Assembly (NCBI GenBank): GCA_963854835.1
Contig: OY978529.1
Location: 34,406,055-34,470,054 of the forward strand
From: Megamerina dolium
Lineage: Eukaryota; Arthropoda; Insecta; Diptera; Megamerinidae
Length of the DNA stretch: 64,000 nucleotides
Direction: 5' to 3'
The notes under the pieces are model-generated. The model was given only the letters and a program-made list of their open reading frames with translations. It was not told the origin of the DNA and did no database searches. Position numbers and translations under genes: made by a program. Shown piece after piece: positions 12,301-24,939 of this stretch; the first letter of the stretch is position 1; every line of letters begins with the position of its first letter.

Positions 12301-14298
12301 AACTTTTTTTTATTCTACCTTTGCTTAATAGTTGATTGGCACCAAACGAAACAGAAATATTTATTATATTACCTACTTCTCAGCCCCCAACATTTGCATT
12401 ACTTACGAATGGTTTTCCCGCTACTATTTTTCTGCCCTTGTAAATACGTTTCATGTTTTCTGTAAAACTGTTGAAATTATAGGTATTAGAAAATTTTCAA
12501 AATCCTACAAAGAAGGAGGAATATTAGAAGAAGGCAAAGAAGCTAGCAACTCAAAGAGCTATTTTTACTAATAGGAAATAATTGAGTAAATTATTGAAAA
12601 ATATGGAGATTTTGTAGGAAATGCTGGCAAGCACTCTCTGTTCTCTAATATATACTCAAAATAAAAGCAACGCACTAGTAATTCTTGAATTTCACTTGCT
12701 CTCAAAATGTCTCCCTTTTCACTCACTTGCTCAAAGAATATCTTGTTCTCTTCTCTCTCTCGCTCTCTCTGTTTTTAGATCTCTATCGATTGATTCAACA
12801 TTGGGGATACACAGAAAATAGTTCTTGTTTGTTATTTGTTTTGCTTGACCAAAGTTAGTCAACAGGGGCAGTGCCTTTGCTGCTGCTAAATTTTGCTGTC
12901 GACGTTTTCTGTCATTGCTGGGGTTGTTGTTAGTTGTTGTCTATTGTTCTATGCTCAGTTGAATCGCATTTCTAGATAATAGCGCATCGGGTTTGATTAA
13001 CGTGTTCGCTTGGCTTAATGTACGTCGACGCGTAACCATATTGTATCGTATATTGCCGGTAATAAAAATTTGTTATTGTTTCTTTTTTCGAAGGCACACA
13101 TATACCTGTGATAATGTAAATTAAATTTAATGATAAAAAAAAAAACTTGTTGAATTGCGGTGTAAACCACTATAGCAGCAGCAGCAGCAGCAACAATAAT
13201 AATAATGATAATAATACTCCTCGCAATAGCAATAATAACAGTATTTTGATGGCTGTATTTTGATTACATTTTATATTATCATTGTTGCCTTTGCCAATTG
13301 ATTTGTTTATTAGCAAATTGTTATTTTGCTGACAATATCGTTACTAATATTTAGCATATTTGGCGCTGCACATTTTCGTTTGGCAATCCAAATATTTTTT
13401 GCTATCTTTTTTTCTTGATGGAATCATTTGGCAAGTAAATAAATAAATAGAAACAAAAGGAAACATTGCTAGTAATAATTAATTACGTAATAAGCAATGT
13501 TAGCAGTGAGATAACAATCGGTTAACATGTTGCTAATAAAGACGTTTAGGTTATGCTACATTACCTGTTCGTACTGCTGGTGATAAGAGCAGTCGTAATG
13601 GCGGTAGATAGAATTACATACATACAAGTAGTCGTTTAAAATACAACACAAAAAAATATATATACGGTAGTCACACAGGTTTGTGGTATTTGTTAGGCGT
13701 AAGCAACTAATGCGATGATTGTTGGAGGTGTAACTTTTTTGTTCTTCAATAAAGTCCAAAAAATTAGATGTTTGAACATTTTGTATAGTTCAATACTTTG
13801 ATAATTCCAAGCGTGTAGAAGTTATTCCATATCGGTTTAGAGCTGTTTACAAGATTTTCATGATCAGTGGAGACCTACATCTCTTTCTTAATATGAAATT
13901 GGAGGTTCCCAAGACTCTGTTTACCACTGTTTTTCATTCTGGTTTGCATGTTAGGTCATCCTTGATTTTTGCCGATAGCATATCCATATGTATCATTGAC
14001 CGTAATATTGGGGACATGCTCAATTTTTAAAAAAAAGTAAGGGGCTATGATAGTTCAGGTGCAAAAGTCACACTAAATCTTGACTTTTTTGAAACATGTC
14101 TTGATTATTTTATTTTTTCTGATTTTTGGTCCATTTGTCGGACATATGACGCAAGCAATAATCTCATGACTTTAATCCGACAATCTGGTCTTTGCCTCGG
14201 AATGGACACTGAAATCTTTCAGGCAAACGACCACCATTTCAGGTATAAAAAACATCCAGATATTTTTTTTATTAGGCGCATTATCAACATTACTTTAA

Positions 14299-14769
14299 GG
14301 GGTTACACCACTGTAGAGCACAAAAAAAAAAGGCATAATTCGGGAATTTTCGTAGGCCAAACAAAAGGAGATATTCAAATTCTGTAAAAAGTATTTTTTA
14401 ATGTGAATCTTTAAGTCCAAAAAAACAATTAAGTTGGGTGATTCAAAAACAAAATGGCGGCTGTGCAGCATTTCCCCGCTGATGAGTTTTTTTCACCGCA
14501 ATGCACGGCCGGAAACCTAGCGCCCGCAATTTTCGATCTGGAACAAAAAAACCGAATATTTTTTGATTCCATATTACAATAGCAAGAGACGTACGTAGGG
14601 GTTTTTTGGATTAATTGATTTTTCGTAAAATGGCGACCCTTTGAAGAAAAAGTTGGAAATTTCACCTAAAAAATCGTCAAAAAATTGTTTATAAATAAAA
14701 AAATATGCACAATTTCAAAATTTCACAATTTTTTTTCCATTTTTTGAAAATTTGACAGTGGTGTAACCC
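14299..14769. mobile_element. Non-autonomous DNA element with TTAA target duplication (piggyBac-like MITE)
   Basis: 471 bp bounded by inverted repeats: GGGGTTACACCACTGT at the left and ACAGTGGTGTAACCC at the right (one G fewer), directly flanked by TTAA at 14295-14298 and 14770-14773. TTAA duplication is characteristic of piggyBac elements. No transposase frame is present, so it would depend on a helper element. The interior is otherwise unremarkable. Confidence 0.75.
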
Positions 14770-14913
14770 TTAATTTCTAACGGACAGAGGTAGAATTTCA
14801 TATCTAAAAACTCCACTAATCTTTTTTAAATAAGGCAAATATATGTAGGTGTTAGAAGTCAATAATATTGAGATTTAACACTAACTACAATCTCTTGGTC
14901 TTGGTCCCAAGTT

Positions 14914-15283
14914 AAAAAAAAAAAATAAATAAATATGTGGCACTTAAAGCCCCAAAGGGCTCATTGGCCGAGTTTCTCTTCTATTACTGTTGTGCGTCTT
15001 AAATTTTGGACAGTATTAGAATGGACCTACTTATTTTAGCCGGTTCCGAACGGCAGAACACTTGTGACATCACTTTTTCTGAGCTTTGTCACAGAGTTCT
15101 TTTTAGAAGCTTTTTCATGGCAAGTTGTTACTGTCGGAAGAATTGCCAATTGCTTGCCGACAGGTGGGTACCATTCGAAAGAAAAATCTTTTCGATATAA
15201 AATTTGTTATGCATCAGCCGGGTATTGAACCACGACCTACAGATCAGAAGGCGAACACACTAACCACTGAGCTACGGCACCCA
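14914..15283 (-). mobile_element. tRNA-derived SINE, copy 3 (near full length)
   Basis: Complete-looking copy. Read on the minus strand, it begins with the tRNA-like head (GGTGCCGTAGCTCAGTGG, then GGTTCAATACC as B box), passes a body of about 270 nt and ends GTGCCACATATTTATTTATT followed by a T run. It is almost identical to copy 5 at 32106, which implies recent spread. Confidence 0.85.
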
Positions 15284-15514
15284 CTTAATACCTCAATACC
15301 TCAAATTAAATAACTATCTCATAACTATTTCTTCTTTTAAGTTCGCCTGGAAAGTGAAAAAACGCCGGTTTAAGAACAATAAACATCTTAGAAATTTCTG
15401 CCCTTTGTATAAGACTAGTGTTATCTAAGTTTAAGACGGTATGACCACAGTGAAAAAGTTGTTTAACAATTGTTAAATAGAGGACTTAAAAAAATGTAGC
15501 ACGAGTCCAGGCAA

Positions 15515-15592
15515 TACCAGTAGGTTCCTTCTAATACTCTCCAAATTTAATACGAACAACAGTTTTGAAAGATAAGCTTTCTGGCGTAAATG
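15515..15592 (+). mobile_element. SINE fragment
   Basis: AGTAGGTTCCTTCTAATACT and the following 40 nt match the 3' body of the SINE family in plus orientation. Head and terminal tail are absent. Confidence 0.5.
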
Positions 15593-16433
15593 TGTCTTCT
15601 TAGAGGGCAGTCACAATAACCTAAATATAGGAATAAACTAATATGGGATTCCATTTTTTCGAGCCACAATCATTGTGCGGATTTTCTCCTGAAAATCGCA
15701 GCTCCTTTATACTGTATGGTGATTTCGATCAATACGTAAATATGTATATGTAGCTAAATTTATGCGTTGGAATTAACCAATTATAAACATTTTTTCTTTA
15801 AATTACTAAATGAAAAATAACTTCAATTAAAATCTCAATTAATTAATTTATAGCCCAACTAAAATCAGAACAATTTCAAAACTTTCTACCCCAATCTCTG
15901 TATACGAGAGAAAATTAAATTGCAATTTAAATGTCATACATTTGATTAATTTTAATTAATTAATGTGTATACGCTGATTTGACTCTTTCTCGTCCAATCG
16001 TACAACCAGCAACTTCAGCAATAATTTTATTGGATCATTTATTGGTTTTATAATTTTTTTTTTCTCAATTTATTGTATTTGACTAAAAAGAAGATGACAA
16101 CTTTTGATTGCTATTCAATTTGTGTATTCTCTGGCTCCTTATGACGCTCAATAAAATAACACCAACTCAAAAGCGATCAAGAATTAGAATAAATTTAAAT
16201 AAAAATAGAAACAAAAAACAAACAAAAAAAAAAAAAGAGCAGCAAATAATATGAAATACTTGGAATTAAACTGGTTAATCAATTCTGTGAAAAAATGTCA
16301 ACTCTAAAAATACTTGTTTTTCTCTTATTGTTTAGAAACATGCTTGTATTTTGGCAAAATTATTATTATTGCTTGGAATTTGAAGATTTTAGTTATGCCG
16401 TGATTGTATTTTGATACGATAAATATATGTGCA

Positions 16434-16760
16434 GGGTGATTTTTTAAGAGCCTTCGGATTTGATTAATCGGCCGGTATCTCACGAATAAATCGATAATTT
16501 ACGGTCATCAACAACACTGGCGGATACAGTTGCGATATTTTCCTCAGTCCGCACTCTACGTATGCGAATTGGTGGTTTAATGTCCAATAATGTAAATTTG
16601 GTGCGAAATTTAGTCACAAGCTTCCGAATAGCCGCCTTAGAAGGTCGCCTAAACTGACCATAAAATGAATGAATGAATGGACTGAGCATGAATTTGTATA
16701 ATAAAATTCAATATTCTGCATGCATTATTCGTTTTTAAGTTGATTCATGGTTAAATTACA
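16434..16760 (-). pseudogene. Remnant of Tc1/mariner-group element, N-terminal HTH part only
   Basis: The minus-strand frame 16689-16480 reads RPSKAAIRKLVTKFRTKF, LLDIKPP and RRVRTEENIATVSASV, the N-terminal helix-turn-helix region of a widespread insect transposase type (I associate it with DUF4817-type HTH). Further upstream, MNQLKNE then QNIEFYY fits the start of the same protein with a stop between. The catalytic domain is absent. The low-coordinate end starts CAGGGTGATTTTTTAAGAGC, typical of terminal repeats of such elements. Confidence 0.6.
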
Positions 16761-17800
16761 GACCAAACTGAACATGTTTGACAGTGACATATTACACGAA
16801 AACTGCTAAGCTGCCAAAAACAGTGCTGCCAAAAAGAAAGTTGCTAAAAAATCAGCCCGTCAATATTTCGAGCCTAAACTTTATGTAAGGCTTGTGACCC
16901 TTTTCGAAGGTACTTTCAATTAATGCTACCTTTTTAGAGTTAAATAAATACAAATTTGTTACATACTACAAAAGCATAAAACTACATTGCAATGAAGCTT
17001 ACAATTTTTTCCATTAAACGAAATCATTAAAATATTCACCTCACTCAACAATTGACAATTAATGACAGAATTCTCTGCGTGTGTGTGCATACTACAATAT
17101 AAATAGTTTTGCATACAAACTATTAATGTTTTTTTATTGGTTAGTTATTTTGTTGTTGTTGTTGTTGTTGTAGATTTTGATAGCTTGTTATTAGTGTCTA
17201 TTTCCCTTTTTTATTACGGATGTTTTGTAATTCAATACGACAATTGCAACAAATTGCTGATAATCATATTGTTGTTGTTGTTGTTGAAACTGATCGCAAT
17301 AATGTGACTTGAATATGTATTAATCACAGATGCGGGATATTATTTTAACCCTCTGGTCGGTAATTTTTTTTAATTAAATTTATTCCAACTGTTCCAATTC
17401 CAATAGTTAACCTCCTGGAAGCAATTTAAGCTACATCGACCTGAGGCTTACCTAAAAAGGCATATTTATAGATAAAAGTGCAAAGTTTAAACTAAAAATC
17501 CAATTTTTGATCACATTGTAGAATGATGACCGTTGAATTAGAATCGCTATAACGGTATATTACCGAAATTCATTTGATAGAGATAGATAGAAATAGAGAA
17601 GCAGAGATAGCTAGGTAGGAAGAGGTGCTTAGAGAGGTAGAAGTAGAAAGATAGGTATATAACCAACAATCCAGACTCAGTTGTTTGAATTTATTGAGCT
17701 GAATGAATATGTTCCAATTTAGCTATTTATCAATTGATTGAAAATATATAGGGAAAAGTTCCATTGTTTGGAATAGGTGGAAATTTTACTGGAATTGTAA

Positions 17801-18283
17801 TAGCCTAGACAGACGGCAGCCTAATTCCGGATTACCGGCGCACTTAATCCGAATAAAATAATAACCTGACAGACGGCAGTATTGCGGATTAACTAAACGG
17901 CTGATTGCTGTTTTATTAGGTCTGCTCACTTACATTACTATCACTATCAATTTCTGTCATCTATCACTCTCGATATGAGAAAATCTACAAGAAGTACGTG
18001 ATTGACAGCTGGATTTATTTGTTCGCCAACACTTTTCATGTTAAAAACTGTTAACAATTGTTGAAAGTTTTTTTGTTAGCGAACACACCTAATGTTTTGT
18101 AAAATGGATGGAGAAAAATTCACAATCGACAATTTTCAGCAGTGTTGCCATCGCAAATTGCCCTAATCCTCTTTTATTTTGAGAATTAACTCATCGAGTT
18201 TATGCGGATTAGCTGCAGTTAATGCCCGAGTTAATTCGAATTAACTCGATAATCCGGAATTAGGCTGCCGTCTGTCTAGGCTA
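17801..18283. mobile_element. Non-autonomous DNA element with TAA target duplication (PIF/Harbinger-like MITE)
   Basis: 483 bp with inverted termini of about 34 bp, starting TAGCCTAGACAGACGGCAGC, and TAA directly outside both ends (17798-17800 and 18284-18286). A 3-bp TWA duplication is the hallmark of PIF/Harbinger elements. A second, internal copy of GACAGACGGCAG lies at about 17869. No transposase ORF is present. The family call rests on duplication length only. Confidence 0.7.
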
Positions 18284-20262
18284 TAAGACATTTTAAACAT
18301 TTGTAGTATAATATTTTTGGATAAAATCGAACAGAAATATCGTCGATTTTCTGTAGTTTAAAAGCATTCTATTAACAAAACATGTTCCGTAAATTGAAAG
18401 AGTATTAAAAACTTGATTAAAAGTAATCAAAATGTGTAAATTAACAACATGTCCTGTTCACTATTTCTCAATCTTGTCACATAGCTTTTCAGAAATTTTT
18501 AATGGGCTTGAATGTAAAAAAAAAGTGGAAAAGATATTTTCCATTCTATGGATTGTTCCAAATTATGAACCTTTCTCTTACATACATTTGGGTAGCAGAA
18601 TGTTATGCAATTTTAAACTGAATGAAGTTTTTATTGATTTTAAATGATCTTGCAGTAATATTTTCTAAGTGATCATAGCAAATTCTTTCAATTATATGAA
18701 TCCCTTTTACTTTTTAACGATCGTTCGATTTTGAGCTATAATTTCCAATTACAGCATGACCGAGGGCATGTTCCTATATGGAACATATGTATATTTGTGA
18801 AATTTCACTTCATTCATGCATGTTTTTTGATAGTATTTCCATTTCTACACAAGACAGATTGATCGCCATACGATCACCATATGACATTTGATATATATTT
18901 ATATGCATGTTGTTTCGAGATCGTTAATTTTTTTTTTTTCAAAATTTTACTAACTCGTACTAGTACCTGAGAAAAGAGAAGGATAAACTTGTAAATTTTG
19001 TATGTATTATACAATAATTAATTGTGTTTCTAATTCTAATGACTTCATCGACACGTACAGATCTATTCAACTATTGTGCAACTACTATAAATAATTACCC
19101 AGTGGGAAAATGATCAGGCAATGGAAAAAGTAAACCATTTCTCAATGAAAAATGTTGAATATCTCGATCAAGATTTTATTTGTTCAACAATACCCACTCA
19201 ATTACCCATTTTTCTACTGGGTATTTCGCCAAAAATATAATTTATTTCGAATGTACATAATCATCGTTAATGGTAATGGTGCGGTGGTGGTGATATTGGT
19301 GTTGGAGATCGTATTGGTCAATGCCAATGACAGACTGTAATCGTAAAAGCAGCACAAACATCAAATAATTCATGCCATTAGTATCTAAATATGTAGTATG
19401 TATAGCCAAATACTATATTTTAGTATACGCAGTTAAAATTTTATTTCATATTATATTTTTTGGCGTTATTGTTTTGTTTCTTTGCCCCTTTTCCATTTTG
19501 ACAATTCAAACATCCAAAATTTTTTCATTTGCAATATTTATTTCTTTGTGGCGAAAGTGGCGTGATGGGTGGAGGTAATCAAGGTTGTACGCCACATTAC
19601 GTCAATAAATGAGACTAAATATAAAACGACATCTGTGAGTTTTTACGAACGAGACAAGACGAGACGCCGAATGTAAAATGCGACAAAATGAGACATGATG
19701 ATGAAGATGATGATGATGAGTAGCTTCAACTCTCTAGTATAGTGCCTCGGTGATTCTAAAAAATAACAATAACAACGTATCTCATCCATTTAATTTCCTG
19801 GTAATTGTTGCCAGAAAATTTAAACTTTGTGATTTGGAAATGTCTGCTAAAAAACAAATAAATAAATTTAAAATTGAAAATTTAATTAAAAACGCCTATG
19901 AAGAAGTTCGCGGCACAAAGACTGATTTTTTAAAAATTGTTCTTGTTTTATTTTTATATCTATAATGCCAAAATTAACACAGATATAACCGATAATAATT
20001 TATATATTTATTTTCACAAAAAAAAAAAAAAACAATACGAAAAAGTATTTCTTCATAACAAAACTGAAAGTAAATATTTAGCGACTAAACACAATTAAAT
20101 CCCTCTAAAAAATTATAACGGTGAGAAGGTTTTGACAAAATTCAGAAAAATTAGCGTCACAAAAAAGTTCCACACTTCGGCATTGGCTAATACAGGTAGG
20201 CATCCGCCGTCACTGTTAAATTATAAAACCATCCGAGGAGCATTTAGTGTCAAATATTTGTC

Positions 20263-20638
20263 TGTATGGGCTAATGCGTTGGCTTTCTGATCTGTAGGTC
20301 GTTGGTTCAATTCGCGGCTGAAAAACAACTTTAATATGGAAAAGATTTTTTTTTTCTAACGTTATCGTATCGTAGTAGTAGTAGTAGTCCGCACAAAACG
20401 GCAAGCAATTGGCAATTCTGCCGGCAGTAACAAATTCGCCATGAAAAAGCTTCTGAAAGAGCTCTGCAGTAAAGTGATGGCACAAGTGTTCTGCCATTCA
20501 GAACCGGCTGTTATAAGTAGGTCCCTTTTAATGCTTTAATGCCCAAAATGTAACACGCATAACCGTATTGGAAGAGAAGTTCGTTCAAAGGGCCCTTTTG
20601 GGCCTATAAGTGCCACATAGTTATTATTTTTTTTTTTG
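20263..20638 (+). mobile_element. tRNA-derived SINE, copy 4
   Basis: Plus-strand copy with degenerate head (CTAATGCGTTGGC, then GGTTCAATTCGC as B box), body, and 3' end TAAGTGCCACATAGTTATT followed by 11 T residues. A (TAG)n expansion sits inside at about 20372-20388. Confidence 0.75.
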
Positions 20639-21049
20639 TATTAATTTAACTCAATGGCTGTGGTAGTGTTAAGAAATCTTTTTTTTAATTCGTAAGTTAT
20701 ATCTTATTGTATTAGTTGTGTATTTTTATATACCACTAATCCATCCATCATCAATGCTGAGGGCTTATATATGCTAAATGAAAAAATTATATATATAGTA
20801 CAGGGTGTATCTCTTTAATATAATATTTATATATAATTATTATAGACTATATGAGCACCGCGACCTAAAAGATCTGTATACGATTAGGCTTTGCATTTCC
20901 TCTTCATATAGCTTAGTCCAGGCGAGGATCTTTAAAAGTGATGCCTACTGCGATCTTCATTGCCAGGGATTTTTCCTTTGCATTGCCCTCACGGTCCTCT
21001 TGCTCCCATACTCATATTTGAGTCACATCGATACTCGTTATAATGGTAT

Positions 21050-21170
21050 TTACAAGTTCTAAGACCAATTTGGATTGGAACGAGAAGTTCATTAGTAATT
21101 TTAGAGATGTCTGGCTGTACAAGAGAATGCATGTATGGGTGCCACGAGCGTCCCGTCATAACCATTCCGA
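21050..21170 (-). pseudogene. Decayed I-like LINE RNase H fragment
   Basis: About 110 nt can be aligned by eye with the RNase H coding region at 56217-56340: shared blocks include AAACGAGAA/GAACGAGAAG, GACTTTAGAG/AATTTTAGAG and CTGGCTGT followed by GGATGCAT/GAATGCAT and GGTGCC. Short, old and non-functional. Confidence 0.5.
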
Positions 21171-22099
21171 CAGATAGATCAAAAGCTGGTTCTCTATAGT
21201 GGACTATAAGGTTCTATTACTTACATATCCTCAATATTGGAGATAAACTTTTCAATTTGAGGGGCCATATTTCTCTGGTGTATGATATAGAAAACCTTTA
21301 TGCTTTATCAACATTTTTCTACCGTGGACTTATATCGGTAGCTCTTTATGGGAATCCCAGTGATCAGTTAGATTTTGTCCCACTATTTAATATTTATATT
21401 TTAAAAATTATGGCGGTATAACCATTTTCATTTGTTTATAATACGGAGTAGATGAAAATTGACGCCCCTGACTTTATAATTATGTCGCATCTTAGCGTAA
21501 TACAGCCTATTTGCAGGTGACTTGTATAATTAATTTGGTTCATTGTGCTGATCAAGAGAATAAATAACGTTTCACATTGAATCTTGTAAGTAAACAAGAT
21601 GTTTCGAGTTCATTGAAAATGTCTATCTATATTTATGGATGATTTCGCACAGACAACGTCACAAATTATATTTACATATGGACTTTATGTGTCTAACATT
21701 GTGTACAGTAAAGTCTCAAGTGTAAGGGAATGTGTAAAGTGTTGAATCATTGTGAGGCAGCACTGAGGCTAAACATATTACTATTGTTGGCAAATTGTAA
21801 ATTGAATTTTTTGCTTTTGAGGATTTACTGTATAGAGGAACTATTTTTATATACATCATCTTATGAAATAAAAAAAATATATTTTTACTCTATAAAGATC
21901 ACAAAGAAAATAACATATTAATTAAGTAAATACATAGGATGGTGATCGCATCAGTATAAACATGTTCAATAAATACGATCGATTTTTTTACCATAAACAT
22001 TTCGATTTTTAAGGTATTTTCGAGTAGGTAGGTGTTTTCTCATAAAAACTTTTTAAACTTCATAATATTTGATGAATATTATTGAAAACACAACATTGA

Positions 22100-22109
22100 A
22101 GGAATCCAT

Positions 22110-22142
<33 letters not shown>

Positions 22143-22145
22143 TAA
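22100..22145. repeat. (TAA)n microsatellite
   Basis: About ten uninterrupted ATA/TAA units. A (TAA)n tail can mark the 3' end of an I-like LINE, but no LINE body adjoins it. Confidence 0.8.
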
Positions 22146-22347
22146 TAATTATAATTGTTTACTGACTAAATTATTTTACTAGTAATAGTAAAGATGTAAA
22201 TATTAATAAATGTGTAAAATTAATAAATTATGCTAGATATTTTATTACTAATATTAAGAGAATATTAGTATATAAAATTATCTTTTTCAATAGGATAAAC
22301 TTTAAGAGAAATTAAATGAATACTAATCATCTTCTGCATAGAATATA

Positions 22348-23998
22348 CAGTGGCTCCCAGCTTATTTCGTACAGTGACAGTTTAAAAATTGCTGCAGTCG
22401 TAATTCCTAATATAGCAAAAATTTGAACAAAATATAAATGCCATTTTTGAAAGGAAGGTTTGTTTTTTATTTTCCAAAATTTACTTTTTCAAAATTTTAG
22501 TGTTTGACACTATAAAAAAATAAAATAAGAAAAAAATAGGAAAATTCATGTCACAGCTTATTTCGTACAGTCTCTTTAAGTTCAAACTAAAAACAAAGTA
22601 AGTTGATTTTAATATTTAGTATGACATCCCTTAGCGTTAATGACAGCCTGGAGTCTATTTGGCATTGAATCCACCAATTTTTGAGTGATGTCTGGTGTGA
22701 TTTTTTTCCATTCCTCCATTAGTACCTTCTTTAGGTCTTGCTTATTAGAAATCTTGTGTGTTCTTATTTTATTGTCCAAAATAGACCAAAGATTTTCAAT
22801 CACATTCATGTCAGATGACTGTGGTGGTGGAGACATCAAGTGTGGGCAGTTCCAAATAAGCCAAGATTGCAAATCCCAGATTTATGTTTTGGGTCATTAT
22901 CTTGGTAGTACCGAAATTCTTCCCGCAAACCCAGTTTGTCTGCACTTTGAAGTAAATTGTTTTTCAGAATCTCGAGGTACTTCATTTTGTCCATTGTTCC
23001 CTCAATAAAAACCAATTCACCTACTCCGGCTGCTGACATACAGGCCCAAACCATCACGCTACCGCCACCATGCTTCACTGTGGGCTTAAGGTTCTCCTTG
23101 TTTAGCTCGGTATTCGCTTTACGCCAAACATATGACATTCCGTCCGAGCCAAAAATATTAAACTTAGACTCATCCGCGAAAATAACGGTATTCCAGAACG
23201 CAGGAGTCTTAATAATATGCTCTTTGGCGTAGTCAAGTCGGCGTTGTATATTCATTTTTGAAATGAATGGTTTCTTTCGGGCTACTCGACCGTTCAAGTC
23301 ATGATTGCGCAGCACACGTCGGACAGTTTCAGCACTGGATGATTTTCCTATTTCACGCTGAACCTCTGCAGCCAACTTCGGAGTGGATAACTTTGGATTT
23401 TTCTTAATTTTTCGTACAATATAACGCTCGTCTGATGGGTTGAAAATCTTATTAGGTGCTTCTCTGCCCTTGTTCTCCAACCGATTTTCGCGAATGAAGC
23501 GTTGAATGATGTATTGGACAGTTGAGGCACTTAAATTTGTCATTTCAGCAATTTTTCGCACACTCTGACCTTTCCTAAAATGGTTAATTACCAGTTTACG
23601 CTGTTCCATCGTTGTACGACGACCCATAACGCTAAATGTTTAATTTACAGCACTTTAACTATTTAAAATAAGAATAATAAAAATTGTTATAATAGTTAAA
23701 AAGGTCCAAAAACTCATACAATTCAAAAAAACTTTGTAACTGCGCGGCAGAATGAAACTTACTTACATTGAAGTTTGTGTACGAAATAAGATGTGAGCTG
23801 AAAATCAGCTGATCAATAGTTTTTCTCTCTTGCATGACAAAAAGAACAATTTTTGGGGTTCCCCGTTTTCTTATTAGGTTTACTAAACACATACACAGAC
23901 ATCTACATTCAAAACTTATCGATAAGTTTTTTAGTTTCGATGTTACAGCCATGTACATAAAAATATATACACTGTACGAAATAAGCTGTGAGCCACTG
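22348..23998 (-). mobile_element. Tc1-like DNA transposon with IR/DR ends, nearly intact
   Basis: 1651 bp. The outer inverted repeats begin CAGTGGCTC and end TTATTTCGTACAGT (22348-22375 and 23971-23998), flanked by TA at 22346-22347 and 23999-24000. Each end has a second, inner copy of the core (CAGCTTATTTCGTACAGT at 22555-22572; TGTACGAAATAAGATGTGAG near 23779-23798), giving about 200-bp IR/DR ends as in several Tc1-group elements. One transposase gene on the minus strand fills the centre. The ends and TA duplication are intact, so this copy could still be mobilised by an active relative. Confidence 0.92.
22609..23627 (-). pseudogene. Tc1-type transposase, one frameshift
   Basis: Cut-and-paste transposase of the element above. 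The start MGRRTTMEQRK at 23627 is followed by a paired-like helix-turn-helix DNA-binding region (GQSVRKIAEMTNLSASTVQ) and a second HTH. The DDE catalytic core then shows its first Asp in FADESKFN, second Asp in QDNDPKHKS and Glu in MNVIENLW. Between the second and third motif the frame shifts at about 22868-22880, so the C-terminal 80-odd residues (QSWLIWN... to the stop at 22609) are in another frame. Apart from this no stop is seen. The spacing of second Asp to Glu is about 32-34, consistent with DD34E if a few bases were lost. Inactive as it stands. Confidence 0.9.
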
Positions 23999-24939
23999 TA
24001 TAGTCTGTTCATATATAAACAGACTCATAATTGACTCACAATTTAAATAATTTCATAATATATGCTCATACATATATCATATATTAGTATAACGAGCAAA
24101 ATTTATTAATTTATATTAATTAATTTCATCACTTGGACGTGTATAATTTATTAAAAGCGTATGATCAAATTTTATGAAGAAAAACAAAGAATTGAATGTC
24201 TTTGGACACACACAAAGTCCATGCAAATTTTATATACAATACATAGTACATAAAATTAACTACTTAATCAAATAGTAGAATTATTGTTGTTTTCATTTCA
24301 TTCTAGAATGCCAATATTGTATAATTCAGGTCACACGACTATAAAAGTCTACAGTAAAAAATATGTGACCGCTCTAATCATCTTAAACATATTTTCGCTA
24401 CTTATCTCGGATTAAAATACAATTTTATGCTCTCTTGTCAGGCAGTGTGATTGATTTCGTTTTTTTTTTTTTTTCATTATACATTTGCTTATCATTTTTG
24501 TATTAACAAAAAAAAAAAAATTGTTTTTGTTCCAAAATTCCTCCAAATTCTGTCCAATCTTCAATGATGATACGTTCCTTACATATTAAACTATTTACAA
24601 ATATATGATGTAATATTTTTTATACCCTGCACTCAAGAACAAAGTTATATTCATTTTTGTGTGATGTTTGTAATCACTTGATGGAATTGTCCCCGGTATT
24701 CAGCGTAACCTAGAGAATGGATTTAAATGAGATAGAAAGTGGGTACATCAATGCCTACATCCACAAAAACTAACAACATTCTCTAATCTTGGGATTTGTC
24801 GAAATTTTAACCGACCCCAACCATAACCGACCTTAAATGTTCAACGCCCTGGAACAACCTTATTTGAAGTTTGAATTTAACTTTTAATGGTTTAAAATTT
24901 AATAAAAAATGGACGCGCTAAGCCTACTATTTTATATAT

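Noticed and set aside
15006..15200. Open frame MDSIRMDLLILAGSERQNT... found twice (15006 and 32194)
   Set aside because: It is the antisense reading of the SINE body; duplication reflects the SINE, not a gene.
15230..15283. tRNA-like sequence with A and B boxes as a real tRNA gene
   Set aside because: No consistent acceptor or anticodon stem, and the same sequence heads every full SINE copy; it is the SINE promoter.
19840..19965. Lys-rich frame MSAKKQINKFKIENLIKNAY... in Pax intron 1
   Set aside because: Reads like a peptide but is short, has no homologue I can name, and ends in a hydrophobic AT-rich run. A translated search would be needed.
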